From positions 1,401,346 through 1,465,345 of the forward strand of contig NZ_HE978574.1 in assembly GCF_000311845.1 (NCBI RefSeq): a DNA stretch of 64,000 bases, in the 5' to 3' direction. The translations under genes and the position numbers were made by a program. A model generated the notes under the pieces. It saw nothing but the letters and a program-made list of their open reading frames with translations, ran no database searches and had not been told where the DNA came from. The stretch is from Enorma massiliensis phI (lineage in GTDB: Bacteria > Actinomycetota > Coriobacteriia > Coriobacteriales > Coriobacteriaceae). This document shows positions 17,760 to 26,735 of the stretch, in pieces (the first letter of the stretch is position 1; every line of letters starts with the position of its first letter).

Positions 17760-18530
17760 CGTCACGCGGGCGACGGTGTTTCTCCCGATTCCCGTCAGCT
17801 GCTCGATCTGCCTGATGGAGATGCCCGCATTCCGCAAGGCACGCAGCACCTCGTCTCGCTTCGCTCGATCAAGGCTCGGCGCCTCCCTGAGCGAAGCGAG
17901 ATGATAGGTCTGCATGATGGGTTTTGCGCGCTCTTTCGCCCTATCGAGGGGAGCAAGTCCGGGAACGCGCACTTCATAGGTAGAGAACCCTCCGTCCCCC
18001 TGCAGGCCCCTCGAGAACCGCACGAAGCCGGCAGGACCGCCCAACATGTTCAGGACAAGATCGGAATCTACGACCTCGAACTCTGATGCCCCTGGATGAG
18101 CGTATTCGTTGTAGCTGCTCCATCGGTATTGATCCATCGGTCCCGCGCCCGCTTTCGCGGGATTGGCGTGAACATATGTCACCGCCCTCAGGAGGTAGGC
18201 ATCGTCCTCGACGGGTGCCGCCGAAAACCGGTCCTGAAACACGTGCCCCACGTGGTTCGAACGCTTATTAAAATATCGAGCATAGGGCGAGAGCAGCGCA
18301 TGCATCGCATCGCTGAGCCTACACGCCTCATCATGCACGATGAGATGCACATGATTATCCATAAAGCACCAAGCGATGATATGGATATCGCCGGCGCGCA
18401 TCGCATGCCTCATAAGATTGAGGAACCGATATCGGTCCTCATCGTCCTCGAATATCACCTGCTTGCCGTTCCCCCGAACGACTACATGGTAGTATCCCGA
18501 CGCCGCAACAGCCCGAGGTCCCCGCGTCAT
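17754..18530 (-). CDS. REP-associated tyrosine transposase (RAYT, Y1/HUH family)
   Basis: The 258-aa protein belongs to the IS200-like Y1 superfamily. YYHVVVRGNGKQVIF opens the domain, the HUH metal-binding pair is in DNHVHLIV, and the catalytic Tyr is in TYVHANPAKAG. A C-terminal extension ends in a helix-turn-helix (RDEVLRALRNAGISIRQ, then IEQLTGIGRNTVARV) that may recognise DNA. RAYTs cut single-stranded REP hairpins and are thought to be domesticated enzymes that spread REPs. The gene is single, lacks IS ends and TnpB, and is bracketed by two REP copies on each side. ATG 18530 follows GGAGGGG. Its own stop codon lies within a REP. Confidence 0.93.
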   Translation of the reverse strand: MTRGPRAVAASGYYHVVVRGNGKQVIFEDDEDRYRFLNLMRHAMRAGDIHIIAWCFMDNHVHLIVHDEACRLSDAMHALLSPYARYFNKRSNHVGHVFQDRFSAAPVEDDAYLLRAVTYVHANPAKAGAGPMDQYRWSSYNEYAHPGASEFEVVDSDLVLNMLGGPAGFVRFSRGLQGDGGFSTYEVRVPGLAPLDRAKERAKPIMQTYHLASLREAPSLDRAKRDEVLRALRNAGISIRQIEQLTGIGRNTVARVTA

Positions 18531-18616
18531 ATCTATCCCCCTCCCCATGATTTCCCTGTGAGCACGTTATTCCCCGTCGAGCCACGGCTAGTCTTGAGAT
18601 CGAAACACCCGCATCA

Positions 18617-18647
18617 TGAGACAGTTGTGCCGGGTTAAACTGTCTCA
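18617..18647 (+). repeat. REP palindrome upstream of the transposase
   Basis: Stem TGAGACAGTT / AACTGTCTCA with loop GTGCCGGGTTA, the commonest form. It lies 87 bases upstream of the RAYT start and forms an inverted pair with the next copy. Confidence 0.92.
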
Positions 18648-18667
18648 GTCTGTATCCAGCTGCCTCA

Positions 18668-18696
18668 GAGACAGATTGACCCGGCACAACTGTCTC
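18668..18696 (-). repeat. REP palindrome, inverted partner
   Basis: Reverse-oriented copy: read on the minus strand it is GAGACAGTT, loop GTGCCGGGTCA, then ATCTGTCTC, with one mismatch in the stem. With 18617-18647 it makes a head-to-head pair separated by 20 bases, the BIME arrangement typical of REP systems. Confidence 0.9.
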
Positions 18697-18796
18697 CCTT
18701 TAAGGTGACAGATGTGTCATGCGGTGGTCACATAGGCGCAAGCAGCAAAGTCCAGTATCGTAGGTGACGTATCCCTTCGACCCAAAGGGGCCACCT

Positions 18797-19582
18797 ATGA
18801 ACATCCTTTCTGTCGAACACCTCACCAAGGTCTACGGCACCGGCGCCACCGCCGCGCGAGCCCTCGACGACGTCTCGTTCACCGTCGAGGCAGGCGAGTT
18901 CATCGCCATCATCGGCAGCTCGGGCTCGGGCAAATCGACCCTCCTGCATCTCATGGGCGGGGTGGACCGCCCCACTTCGGGTACCGTGCGCCTGCAGGGG
19001 CAGGATATCTTCGCCCGCAGCGACGAGGAGCTCGCCGTCTTCCGCCGCCGCGAAGTTGGCCTCGTTTACCAGTTCTACAATCTCATCCCCATCTTGGATG
19101 TCGTTGAGAACATGACGTTGCCCGTGCGCATGGACGGACGCGATGTCAACGAGAAGCGCCTCAAGATGCTCCTTCGTTCGCTCGGCCTCACCGGCCGAGA
19201 ACACTATCTGCCCAACCAGCTCTCAGGCGGCCAGCAGCAGCGTGTGGCAATCGGCCGCGCGCTCATGAACGCCCCGGCCGTCGTGCTCGCCGACGAGCCC
19301 ACGGGCAACCTCGACTCCAAGAACTCGGCAGAGATCATGCAGCTCCTGCGCGATTCCAACCGGCAACTCAAGCAAACGCTCATCGTAATCACCCACGACG
19401 AGGACATCGCCCTCATGGCCGACCGCGTGCTCGCTATCGAAGACGGACGCCTCGTGCGCGACGAGCGCCGCCGCGAGGTTCGCACGGTTTCGGTGCGGAG
19501 CGAGGCGGGACGTGGCGGGGCGGCCCACAACGCCGCGCATGAGACAGTTGTACCTGGCACAAGTGTCTCGGGGGTGCGCTAA
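18797..19582 (+). CDS. ABC transporter ATP-binding protein, MacB/LolD type
   Basis: The 261-aa ATPase has Walker [10 protein letters not shown], the family Q-loop region, signature [15 protein letters not shown], Walker [13 protein letters not shown] and the H-loop ITHDED. It powers the FtsX-type permease encoded directly after it. ATG 18797 follows AAAGGGG. The last residues ([14 protein letters not shown]) are encoded by a REP palindrome at 19541-19569, so an insertion has replaced or extended the original C-terminus. The ATPase core is untouched and should work. Confidence 0.95.
   Translation: MNILSVEHLTKVYGTGATAARALDDVSFTVEAGEFIAIIGSSGSGKSTLLHLMGGVDRPTSGTVRLQGQDIFARSDEELAVFRRREVGLVYQFYNLIPILDVVENMTLPVRMDGRDVNEKRLKMLLRSLGLTGREHYLPNQLSGGQQQRVAIGRALMNAPAVVLADEPTGNLDSKNSAEIMQLLRDSNRQLKQTLIVITHDEDIALMADRVLAIEDGRLVRDERRREVRTVSVRSEAGRGGAAHNAAHETVVPGTSVSGVR
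19541..19569 (+). repeat. Translated REP variant inside the ABC ATPase gene
   Basis: GAGACAGTTGT-ACCTGGC-ACAAGTGTCTC has the outer GAGACA/TGTCTC stem of the REPs with an altered loop. It lies in frame within the last 14 codons of the ATPase gene and ends just before the GGGGG that probably serves as ribosome site for the permease. Confidence 0.85.
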
Positions 19583-19583
19583 G

Positions 19584-22466
19584 ATGAGCATCTTTTCTCG
19601 CTTCGCGCTGTGTTCGCTCAAGCGCAACCGCACGCGCACCATCGTGTCGATCATCGGCGTGGCGCTCTCGGTCGCACTCATCACTGCCGTACTCACGAGC
19701 GTCGTGTCGCTCACGAACATGCTCATCGAGCGCACCGCCTCCGATGAGGGCTGGTGGTACGCGGAAGCCGCCGGTATCACAGCGGAAGACCTTAAGCGCT
19801 TGCAGAACGATCAGGAAGTCACCGACCTCACTGTTATTACCGACATGGGCACCATATCGCTCGGCGAGGATAACTCGGACATCTTCGGAAAATACCTGTA
19901 CACAAAGACGTTTCCGCATGACCTAGATGCGAGCGAGCCCCTCATCTCAACGCCAGAAATCGTTGCCGGCCGCGCGCCCGAGGCCCCAGGCGAGATCTTG
20001 CTCCCCCACCCGCTTCAGAACGCCGAGCTCGCCCCGTGCGGCCTGACCACAGCAGATGGCGGCCCGATTGAGGTCGGCAGCCGCATCACGCTCGATTTGG
20101 GCACGCGCACGGTCACCAACCGGGAAGACGGAGCGAGCGTCACGGCGACCGCAATACGCGGCGATTATATCGACGAGACCGCTCAGACCGAGACATACGA
20201 GGCGGACCTCGGACACATCGAAGGGACTGTCGTGGGCTTCTACCGTGCGTACGGTTACTCCAGCCTCTATTCGCTCCAAGGAAACATCGCCTACGTCTTT
20301 GACGATGGCAGCGCCGTCGACCGCGCCATCACCGACGATTCCGCCGCCACCTGGGCGGGAGCGATCTTCCGCACCGCGAACCCCGCGGACGCAGAGCCCC
20401 TCGCCGACGAGATCGTCAATGTGCACGAACGGACCACCGATGGCGCGTCAACAGTCCATTCCTCCCTCATCCGCTGGATGGGTGTGACGCCCGACACGGC
20501 CATCTGGAACACGCTCTACCAAATCGCCGGCATTCTGGCCGCCGTCGTGGTGGTAGCAGGCGTCTCTCTCGTCTACAACAGCTTCGCCATATCGGTGGCC
20601 GAGCGCACGCGGCAGTTCGGCCTCCTTTCGAGCCTGGGCGCCAGCCGCCGGCAGCTGCGCCGCACGGTACTCATCGAAGCGCTTGCCATCGGCGGAGTTG
20701 GCATCCCGGTGGGAATCGCCCTCGGCGTCGCCGGATGCTTCGTAGTGTTCGGTCTTCTTGGCGAGGGCATTGCAGCGCTTTCCGGTGGGACCCAGGCGAG
20801 CGTGATCGTGAGCCCCGTGGCACTTGGCATAGCCGCAGTGCTCGGCCTCGTCACGCTCCTGGTAAGCGCATGGATCCCCGCCATCCGCGCCAGCCGCGTC
20901 TCGGCTGTAGACGCCATCCGCCAAACACAGGACGTGCACCTTACTCGGCGAGCCCGGCGCGCGCAGCGAAAAGCTGCCCGGCGCAGCGCGTCCGAAACCA
21001 CCGAGCGCTCGCTCGGCCTCGCAGGCCGCATCTTCGGCATCCCGGGATTCATCGCCCATAAAAACCTTACCCGCGCTTCCTCGAAGGGACGCGTCACCGT
21101 AGCCGCCCTCGCCGTCTCGGTTGCCCTCCTCATCACGTCCGGTTCCATCGCCGATGTCATGAGCTATGCAAGCGGTACGACCGTCGACACCATGGAAGGT
21201 CAAGACCTGCTGCTCTATATAGATGTGACCGGCGCCGGCGCCGACCAATCGCTCGCGCTTGCAGACGGCAAGGTCGATGGTCCCGGCATGCAGGACGCCC
21301 TCTCGCGCTTCTATGCGGACGTGCAGTCCGTTGATGGGGTAACGCCCAATGGATACATGACAAGCTATGTCGCCGACGCGTTCATCCCTGCGGGTATGCT
21401 GAACGATGGCATCATGGGCCTCGACGGAAGCGCACCGCTCCTCGCGAACGGCTCATGGTATGGGTCTGCCTATGTAAACTTCGTCGATGGGGCAACGTGG
21501 GAAGCCTACATAGACTCGCTCGGACTTGACCGCGCCACGTTCTGCGACCCCGCCCGCCCGCTCGCTATCGCGGTGAATTCCTACGATGTCAACAACGGAG
21601 AGACATACGGCAACTACCAGCCGTTCAAAGCCACGGGAACGATCGAATCCCTTGAGTTTGCCGACCTTAACGGGCATTTCGTTTCCAGCATAGAAGACGA
21701 TCCTGCAGGTGGACTGCGCGCCCTGTATTACGACAACGAAGGCAATCCGGTCTACCTGCCCTATGACGAAGCGGTCGCGAACACGCAGGAGATCGAGGTT
21801 GGCGCGCTTGCGGAAACCCGCCCCGTCTGTGTGGACTCATCGGGTACGCTCCAGCTCATCCTGCCCTCCTCCGCCATCGACCTCTCCGCGAACACGGGAT
21901 ACCTGCGAGCGAGCATGTCCATCGACACGGGCGGAGACGCCGCGGCCGCCACGCAAGCCCAAGAGACGCTCGAATCGATTGCCGAGGATTACCCCGAGCT
22001 CGACATCACGTATACGAACGTCGCCCAGGGCAAGCTCCAGGCGCGCCTCATGGCTACCACGGTCAACACCTTCATCTACTGCTTCGCCGTCATCACGGGG
22101 CTCATCGCGGTGGCAAACGTCTTCAATACGCTCGCAAACGCCCTCATCCTTCGCCAGCGCGAGTTCGCGATGCTCAAATCTGTTGGCATGGGCAACCGAG
22201 CCTTCCGTCGCATGATCGCCTACGAATGCGCAAGCTACGCGGTGCGTGGCTTCCTGATCGGCTCCGCCCTCGCCCTGCTTGTTTCCTGGGGGCTCTACCA
22301 ATCCATGATGCTCTCGTACTCGACCTATGAATTCCACCTGCCCTGGGTACAGATCGGCATCGCCGTTGTCGTGGTCATTGCGGTCATCGTCGCGAGCGTG
22401 ATGTATGCGCTCCGCCGCACCCGCACCGCAAGCGTTGTCGAAGCCCTGCGCGAAGACACCGTCTAG
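19584..22466 (+). CDS. FtsX/MacB-family ABC transporter permease
   Basis: The 960-aa permease has the duplicated FtsX layout. One membrane segment lies near the N-terminus (RTIVSIIGVALSVALI), followed by a large extracellular domain. Three more segments lie around 310-430. A second copy starts near residue 500 (GRVTVAALAVSVALLITSG) with its own extracellular domain and three C-terminal segments. This fits lipoprotein- or peptide-handling exporters of the BceB/MacB kind. ATG 19584 lies one base after the ATPase stop, so the two genes are one operon. The two-component system at 13.4-15.3 kb is a plausible regulator, though other genes lie between. Confidence 0.93.
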   Translation: MSIFSRFALCSLKRNRTRTIVSIIGVALSVALITAVLTSVVSLTNMLIERTASDEGWWYAEAAGITAEDLKRLQNDQEVTDLTVITDMGTISLGEDNSDIFGKYLYTKTFPHDLDASEPLISTPEIVAGRAPEAPGEILLPHPLQNAELAPCGLTTADGGPIEVGSRITLDLGTRTVTNREDGASVTATAIRGDYIDETAQTETYEADLGHIEGTVVGFYRAYGYSSLYSLQGNIAYVFDDGSAVDRAITDDSAATWAGAIFRTANPADAEPLADEIVNVHERTTDGASTVHSSLIRWMGVTPDTAIWNTLYQIAGILAAVVVVAGVSLVYNSFAISVAERTRQFGLLSSLGASRRQLRRTVLIEALAIGGVGIPVGIALGVAGCFVVFGLLGEGIAALSGGTQASVIVSPVALGIAAVLGLVTLLVSAWIPAIRASRVSAVDAIRQTQDVHLTRRARRAQRKAARRSASETTERSLGLAGRIFGIPGFIAHKNLTRASSKGRVTVAALAVSVALLITSGSIADVMSYASGTTVDTMEGQDLLLYIDVTGAGADQSLALADGKVDGPGMQDALSRFYADVQSVDGVTPNGYMTSYVADAFIPAGMLNDGIMGLDGSAPLLANGSWYGSAYVNFVDGATWEAYIDSLGLDRATFCDPARPLAIAVNSYDVNNGETYGNYQPFKATGTIESLEFADLNGHFVSSIEDDPAGGLRALYYDNEGNPVYLPYDEAVANTQEIEVGALAETRPVCVDSSGTLQLILPSSAIDLSANTGYLRASMSIDTGGDAAAATQAQETLESIAEDYPELDITYTNVAQGKLQARLMATTVNTFIYCFAVITGLIAVANVFNTLANALILRQREFAMLKSVGMGNRAFRRMIAYECASYAVRGFLIGSALALLVSWGLYQSMMLSYSTYEFHLPWVQIGIAVVVVIAVIVASVMYALRRTRTASVVEALREDTV

Positions 22467-22548
22467 CAGCCATCTAGCGTGCGGGCGCAAGGCAAGTCGC
22501 TCGGCACCAAGATCGCCTCCGAAGCGGGCGCACACTCAACGATAATAC

Positions 22549-22584
22549 GTGCCCGGCCCCGGATAGTATGCCGGAGCCGGGCAC
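22549..22584 (+). terminator. Hairpin after the ABC permease gene
   Basis: GTGCCCGGCCCCGG pairs with CCGGAGCCGGGCAC across an 8-nt loop with one mismatch. There is no T-run, so it may terminate weakly or protect the 3' end of the transcript. Confidence 0.5.
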
Positions 22585-22603
22585 CACCCGCATAAAGCAT
22601 GAT

Positions 22604-22661
22604 TTGACAACTCCGCGGAACAGTAGTATTAGTTTGAATATAAACTGTTTGTATTCAAACT
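22604..22661 (+). promoter_or_regulatory. marR-family promoter with autoregulatory operator
   Basis: TTGACA (22604-22609), 17 bases and TATTAG (22627-22632) make one of the clearest promoters in the window. The perfect inverted repeat AGTTTGAATA / TATTCAAACT (22631-22640 and 22652-22661) begins at the -10 box and covers the transcription start. It is 12 bases before the marR-family start, so autorepression is likely. Confidence 0.8.
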
Positions 22662-22673
22662 GAATGGACGACC

Positions 22674-23243
22674 ATGACTCCTGCCACGCATCGCTCGGGA
22701 GAGCCGACGTCTGACGGCTCTCCAACGCTTGACCGACGCACGAGCAAGGGTTCGAACGCCATCGAGCGCAAACCCCTTCGCACCACCGATCCGCGCAACA
22801 CCATAGAGCTAGAGCCCATCCATCACCAGCTGCTCGTGGCATTCTCACATTCCAACCGAGCCATGCAGATGCGCACGCGCGCATGCGGGCTCAAGCCCGG
22901 ACAGCCCAAGGTGCTCGAGCACCTTGCATTCCACGAAGGCTGCACCCAGCAAGACATCGCACGGGCATGTGTCATGGACAAATCGACGGTTACGAGCGTG
23001 CTCGGCCGCATGGAGGAAACAGGGCTCATCGAACGGCGCGCCAAGGCGGAAGACCGCAGGGTCGCCGCCGTCTTCCTCAGCGAGGCGGGCAGATCGGCCG
23101 CGTCGAAGGTGCTCGACTGCCGAACCGAAGTGGACACCATCGCATGGGCGGGCCTTGACGAGCAAGAACGAGCCCAGCTCTGCAGCCTTCTCGATCGAGT
23201 CATCGCAAATCTTGAGCAAAGCGAGCGAGAGGAGCGCTCATGA
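22674..23243 (+). CDS. MarR-family transcriptional regulator
   Basis: The 189-aa product has about 45 extra, poorly conserved N-terminal residues and then a MarR winged helix (QPKVLEHLAFHEGCTQQD, MDKSTVTSVLGRMEETGLIERR, DRRVAAVFLSEAGR). It overlaps the YczE-like gene by four bases (ATGA), so the membrane protein is its likely target and co-product. The near-perfect operator upstream points to autoregulation. The effector is unknown. Confidence 0.92.
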   Translation: MTPATHRSGEPTSDGSPTLDRRTSKGSNAIERKPLRTTDPRNTIELEPIHHQLLVAFSHSNRAMQMRTRACGLKPGQPKVLEHLAFHEGCTQQDIARACVMDKSTVTSVLGRMEETGLIERRAKAEDRRVAAVFLSEAGRSAASKVLDCRTEVDTIAWAGLDEQERAQLCSLLDRVIANLEQSEREERS

Positions 23244-23965
23244 CGGAAGCCGATACCGCTCAACAGCTGCGTCTCAAAGAGCGGCTACATTCCGAACGCC
23301 TGGTGCAGCGATACCTCTGGTTCGTGCTCGGCGTGTGCATCAACAGCTTTGGCGTCGCCTTCATCACCAAGGCGGCGCTCGGCACCTCTCCCATCTCGAG
23401 CGTTCCCTATGTGCTCGACCTCGAGCTCCCGCTCAGTTTTGGCGAAACGACCTTTGCTATGAACCTCCTGTTCATTATCGCGCAGGTCGGCCTTCTTCGC
23501 CGCGATTTCAAACCCATCCAGCTCCTGCAGGTAGCGGTCAACCTTTTGTTCAGCGCACTCATCGACGTGAGCATGGGCGCGCTCTGGTGGCTCAACCCCA
23601 CCGAGCTCCCCTTGCAACTTGCCTCGCTCGCCCTCGGATGCGCCATTCTCGGCTTCGGCGTCTCGGTCGAGGTCGCGCCGAACGTCATCGTGGTTCCCGG
23701 CGAGGGCATCGTGCGCGCCATCGCCTCCGTTACCGAAAAGCCGTTTGGAACGGTGAAGATGTGCTTCGATTGCACGCTCGTCATAGCGGCGTGCGCCCTC
23801 TCGTTCGCATTCTTCGGCTATCTCAACGGCTTAGGAGTTGGCACCATCATCTCCGCTCTTGCCGTGGGACGCCTCTGCAACCTCTTCAACCGGCATGTGC
23901 CGCTTCTCGCCCACATTGCACGGCTCACGCGCACCGCCGCCGGCGCCCCGGAAGAGGCGCTCTAG
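23240..23965 (+). CDS. YczE/YitT-like integral membrane protein
   Basis: The 241-aa protein has about five membrane segments and the YczE-type opening (LWFVLGVCINSFGVAFITKAALGTSPIS). Family members are membrane proteins of unknown transport role; YczE in Bacillus is linked to secondary-metabolite production. Translation is coupled to the MarR gene by a four-base overlap. The next gene is convergent and ends 35 bases away. Confidence 0.82.
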   Translation: MTEADTAQQLRLKERLHSERLVQRYLWFVLGVCINSFGVAFITKAALGTSPISSVPYVLDLELPLSFGETTFAMNLLFIIAQVGLLRRDFKPIQLLQVAVNLLFSALIDVSMGALWWLNPTELPLQLASLALGCAILGFGVSVEVAPNVIVVPGEGIVRAIASVTEKPFGTVKMCFDCTLVIAACALSFAFFGYLNGLGVGTIISALAVGRLCNLFNRHVPLLAHIARLTRTAAGAPEEAL

Positions 23966-24000
23966 CAATAGCATGTCGAAAAGACTTTCAGGCAGCCCTT

Positions 24001-25059
24001 TTAGAAGAGATAGCGCTGAAGAAAGGAGCCGACGGCGCCCCAATAGCGGTCAGGATCTACGGTCGAAGAAAGGCCATGCCCTGCACCCTCGATGATCAGC
24101 TTCTCCTTCACCGGGCTCGCGCACGCATCATAGACGCGGTCGAGCATCCAGAATGGCACAAACCGATCTTCCGACCCATGGATAAAGAGCATGGGAACCG
24201 CAGCCCGGCGCAAGCGGCGCTCCGCCGAGGCCTCCTTGAACCCGTATCCCGCACGCGCGCGGCACACGGCGCTCGCAGCGTTGAGCAAGGGCACCGCGGG
24301 CAACTTGAGCTGCATGCCAATCTGAACCGAAAACTCGTCCCACACGCTCGTGTAGCCGCAATCTTCGACAATGCAGCGAACATTAGGGGGCAAGGCAAGA
24401 CCGGAGGCCATCATCACCTCGGCGCCGCCCATCGAGACCCCGTAGAGCGCGATGCGCGCCGCAGGATCAAACGCCCGGATAAGGTCTATCCATCCAAGCA
24501 GGTCGTTCGCATCGCGCCACCCCATCGTGACGTAGCGGTCGTCGTTGCGCTCATGGCCGCGCGCGGCGGGCGCGAGCACCGTGATGCCGAACGAGTGCGC
24601 AATCTGCGCCTCGATGCACAGGTCGGATGGGCGGCCGCTGTATCCATGGCACAGGATGCCGAACACCCTGCCTCGGGGCTTTCCTGTAGCCCCGTCGAGC
24701 GACTCAAGGGCACGACCATCATCCGATGCCCGGATGCCCTCGACGGGCAGCAGCCACCCCCGAAGGGAACCGCCGTCGGAGGCTTCAATCTGCACACCCT
24801 GCTTAGATTCCTCGAACCAGCGCCGCGCCTCAAAACGCCGCGGATCCGACGCAGCCGCCTCGGAATCGAAGCCCTCTGCCTCCCCTGCCCGCAGCCGCGC
24901 CATCACGGAACGCTCGGAGCGCGGGTTCAGGGCAAAATCGAAAAGGGCGCTACCGGTAACGCCCGCAGCGCCCAAACCAGCTGCGGCAAGCACCCCGAAA
25001 ACCGGAATCAGCACGTATGCCCCAACGCCTTCCAATCGTGTGCCTACAGAGCATGACAT
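24001..25059 (-). CDS. Alpha/beta hydrolase with N-terminal membrane anchor
   Basis: The 352-aa protein has an N-terminal hydrophobic segment (AYVLIPVFGVLAAAGLGAAG) and an alpha/beta-hydrolase domain. The oxyanion/cap motif CHGYSGRPSDL is present, as are the nucleophile elbow GVSMGG (Ser), an acidic residue in HGSEDRFVP and the catalytic His in EGAGHGLS. It resembles the peptidase S9/BAAT-like 'alpha/beta hydrolase' group of Firmicutes and Actinobacteria. The substrate is not evident. The ribosome site before 25059 is weak, so the true start may be slightly downstream. Confidence 0.85.
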   Translation of the reverse strand: MSCSVGTRLEGVGAYVLIPVFGVLAAAGLGAAGVTGSALFDFALNPRSERSVMARLRAGEAEGFDSEAAASDPRRFEARRWFEESKQGVQIEASDGGSLRGWLLPVEGIRASDDGRALESLDGATGKPRGRVFGILCHGYSGRPSDLCIEAQIAHSFGITVLAPAARGHERNDDRYVTMGWRDANDLLGWIDLIRAFDPAARIALYGVSMGGAEVMMASGLALPPNVRCIVEDCGYTSVWDEFSVQIGMQLKLPAVPLLNAASAVCRARAGYGFKEASAERRLRRAAVPMLFIHGSEDRFVPFWMLDRVYDACASPVKEKLIIEGAGHGLSSTVDPDRYWGAVGSFLQRYLF

Positions 25060-25152
25060 GAGTAATCGTCATGCTACGTGGTACCCCGTCCACAGGGAAC
25101 ATTGCACGGAGGACAGCCGGATATCAAATGGAAACCTTTGGCAGCGCAGCGA

Positions 25153-26463
25153 TCAGCGCTTCGGCTTCCTGCGCTTGAGCGCGCTCGGCGAAACCGTGAT
25201 GCCGCCGGAGGTCTGGCGGATGCGCTGGCCGCGATGGCGACGGGAAGGGCCGGCCTGCCGCGACGGCGCCTCGGATGGGGCGGCAGCGCTTGCTTGCGGG
25301 GCATCAGGGGCGCCAGCAGCCCTCGCGGGCCTCGACGCACGGTGAGAACTCTTCCCGCCGTGTACGAGGCGATCCCAGCGAGCATGAATGCTCGCGTGAT
25401 GAGACGAGCGCAGGCCAAGGAGCGGCGCGCATGCGATCGTAGGACCGAAGAACGTGACGAGACGCCAGACCAGATAGCCCGCCGTGGCGGAAGCGCCGAA
25501 GAAGTGCCCCAGGAAGAGCGCGAAGCCACCCTCGGCACCGCCCGTACCGCCCGGCAGCGGAACGGCCGAGGAGAGCAGCTGGATGAAGGCTCCCGCCGCA
25601 AGGCAGGAGATGAAGTCGACATCATGGTTGCCGAATGCACGCAGCACGAAATACGGCACCATGTACAGGCAAGCGAGCTGCGCCATGGTGACGACCAGGG
25701 TGACGCCCATGGACGAAAGATGCACCGCGGCATGTTTGAAGTGCTCGGAGAACGAGTAAATCTCGGTATCCACATAGGTGCGCCAACCGCGCGTGCGGTC
25801 GTTCGCGCCGCCCACGCGCTCGGCAAGACCGATGGCCCAATGCGCGACGCGGATCACGAAGCGCGGGCAAAGCGAGATCACGAAGAGCCCTGCGAGCAGC
25901 ACCACATGGCCGCCGAAGCTGAAGAGGCACAGAAGCGTCATGTCGCCGTAGAGCGAGGTGAAGAACGGCAAGCGCACCGCGAGCAAAATCGCAGCCCAGA
26001 GCACCAGACTCACTTGGAATACGATGTAGCGCGTGAACTGCGTCGCGCCGGCCTCGCCCACCGGTTGCCCCGCCTTGGTGAGGCGGTAGATCTGGGCGGG
26101 GGTTCCACCAACCATCATGGGAGTCAGGTTGCCGAAAAACGTGCCGGCGGCCTCGACCGAGATAAGGTCGCGAATACCCACCGGCGACTCAGGATCGAGC
26201 CACACGGCGATCGCGTAGGCAACGACACCGAAGATGATGTAGAACACCATGCAGATGCTCGCGACCACGATCCATGAACCCTGGACGGTCGACATGGCTT
26301 CGACGAACTCGGCGAATTGCCCCGTCACCACGAGGTAGGCGAGGTAGGCAATGAGAACGAACCCGATGAAGATCGCACCACGGCGGGCGCCCTTGCGGTC
26401 GTCCCCGCCCGCGGAAGCAGCGTCAACGCGCGGCTTAGGGACGGTATGTGGGGACTCGGACAT
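25153..26463 (-). CDS. Lysylphosphatidylglycerol synthase-type (YbhN/UPF0104) membrane protein
   Basis: The 436-aa product has about eight membrane segments and the LPG_synthase_TM pattern, including GTFFGNLTPMMVGGTPAQIY and SSAVPLPGGTGGAEG. These are the conserved loops of the flippase-like domain of MprF and stand-alone YbhN proteins. No synthase domain is attached, so it is more likely a lipid translocase or accessory protein than a lysyl transferase. The last ~80 residues are basic and low-complexity (SSHRASRPARAAGAPDAP). ATG 26463 follows GGAGG; upstream in-frame starts lack a site. Confidence 0.88.
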   Translation of the reverse strand: MSESPHTVPKPRVDAASAGGDDRKGARRGAIFIGFVLIAYLAYLVVTGQFAEFVEAMSTVQGSWIVVASICMVFYIIFGVVAYAIAVWLDPESPVGIRDLISVEAAGTFFGNLTPMMVGGTPAQIYRLTKAGQPVGEAGATQFTRYIVFQVSLVLWAAILLAVRLPFFTSLYGDMTLLCLFSFGGHVVLLAGLFVISLCPRFVIRVAHWAIGLAERVGGANDRTRGWRTYVDTEIYSFSEHFKHAAVHLSSMGVTLVVTMAQLACLYMVPYFVLRAFGNHDVDFISCLAAGAFIQLLSSAVPLPGGTGGAEGGFALFLGHFFGASATAGYLVWRLVTFFGPTIACAPLLGLRSSHHASIHARWDRLVHGGKSSHRASRPARAAGAPDAPQASAAAPSEAPSRQAGPSRRHRGQRIRQTSGGITVSPSALKRRKPKR

Positions 26464-26735
26464 GGTCCTCCTTACGTCGGAGCAGCGGACTTCCATTCGT
26501 CGGCGGTGCACAAAGCGGCGCACCTCTCTATTCCTTCTATTGTACGGCAACGGCGTCCTCCCTCCTTTGGGCTAGACGTCTTCTGCTGAACTCCATTCCT
26601 CAACCCGACCTTTAGCATTCGCGTCGTATAGGAGCCTCTGGCGGAGCAATCTTCGAGTGAGCGCGCAAACGCGGTGATTCCCCGCAAGGCAATGGGGGTA
26701 CGATACACGCGAGCAACGCGACTGAGGAGTACCGC

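Noticed and set aside
17754-18530. The transposase considered as a complete IS200/IS605 insertion sequence
   Set aside because: There is no TnpB, no left/right end structure of IS200 type, and the C-terminal HTH plus flanking REPs fit a RAYT better.
15262-18696. REP cluster considered as a CRISPR array
   Set aside because: Copies are spaced irregularly, occur in both orientations, have no unique equal-length spacers and no cas genes nearby.
24553-25056. Plus-strand frame continuing from the MarR region across the hydrolase gene
   Set aside because: It is a long shadow frame running through marR, yczE and antisense to the hydrolase, all of which have clear family motifs.
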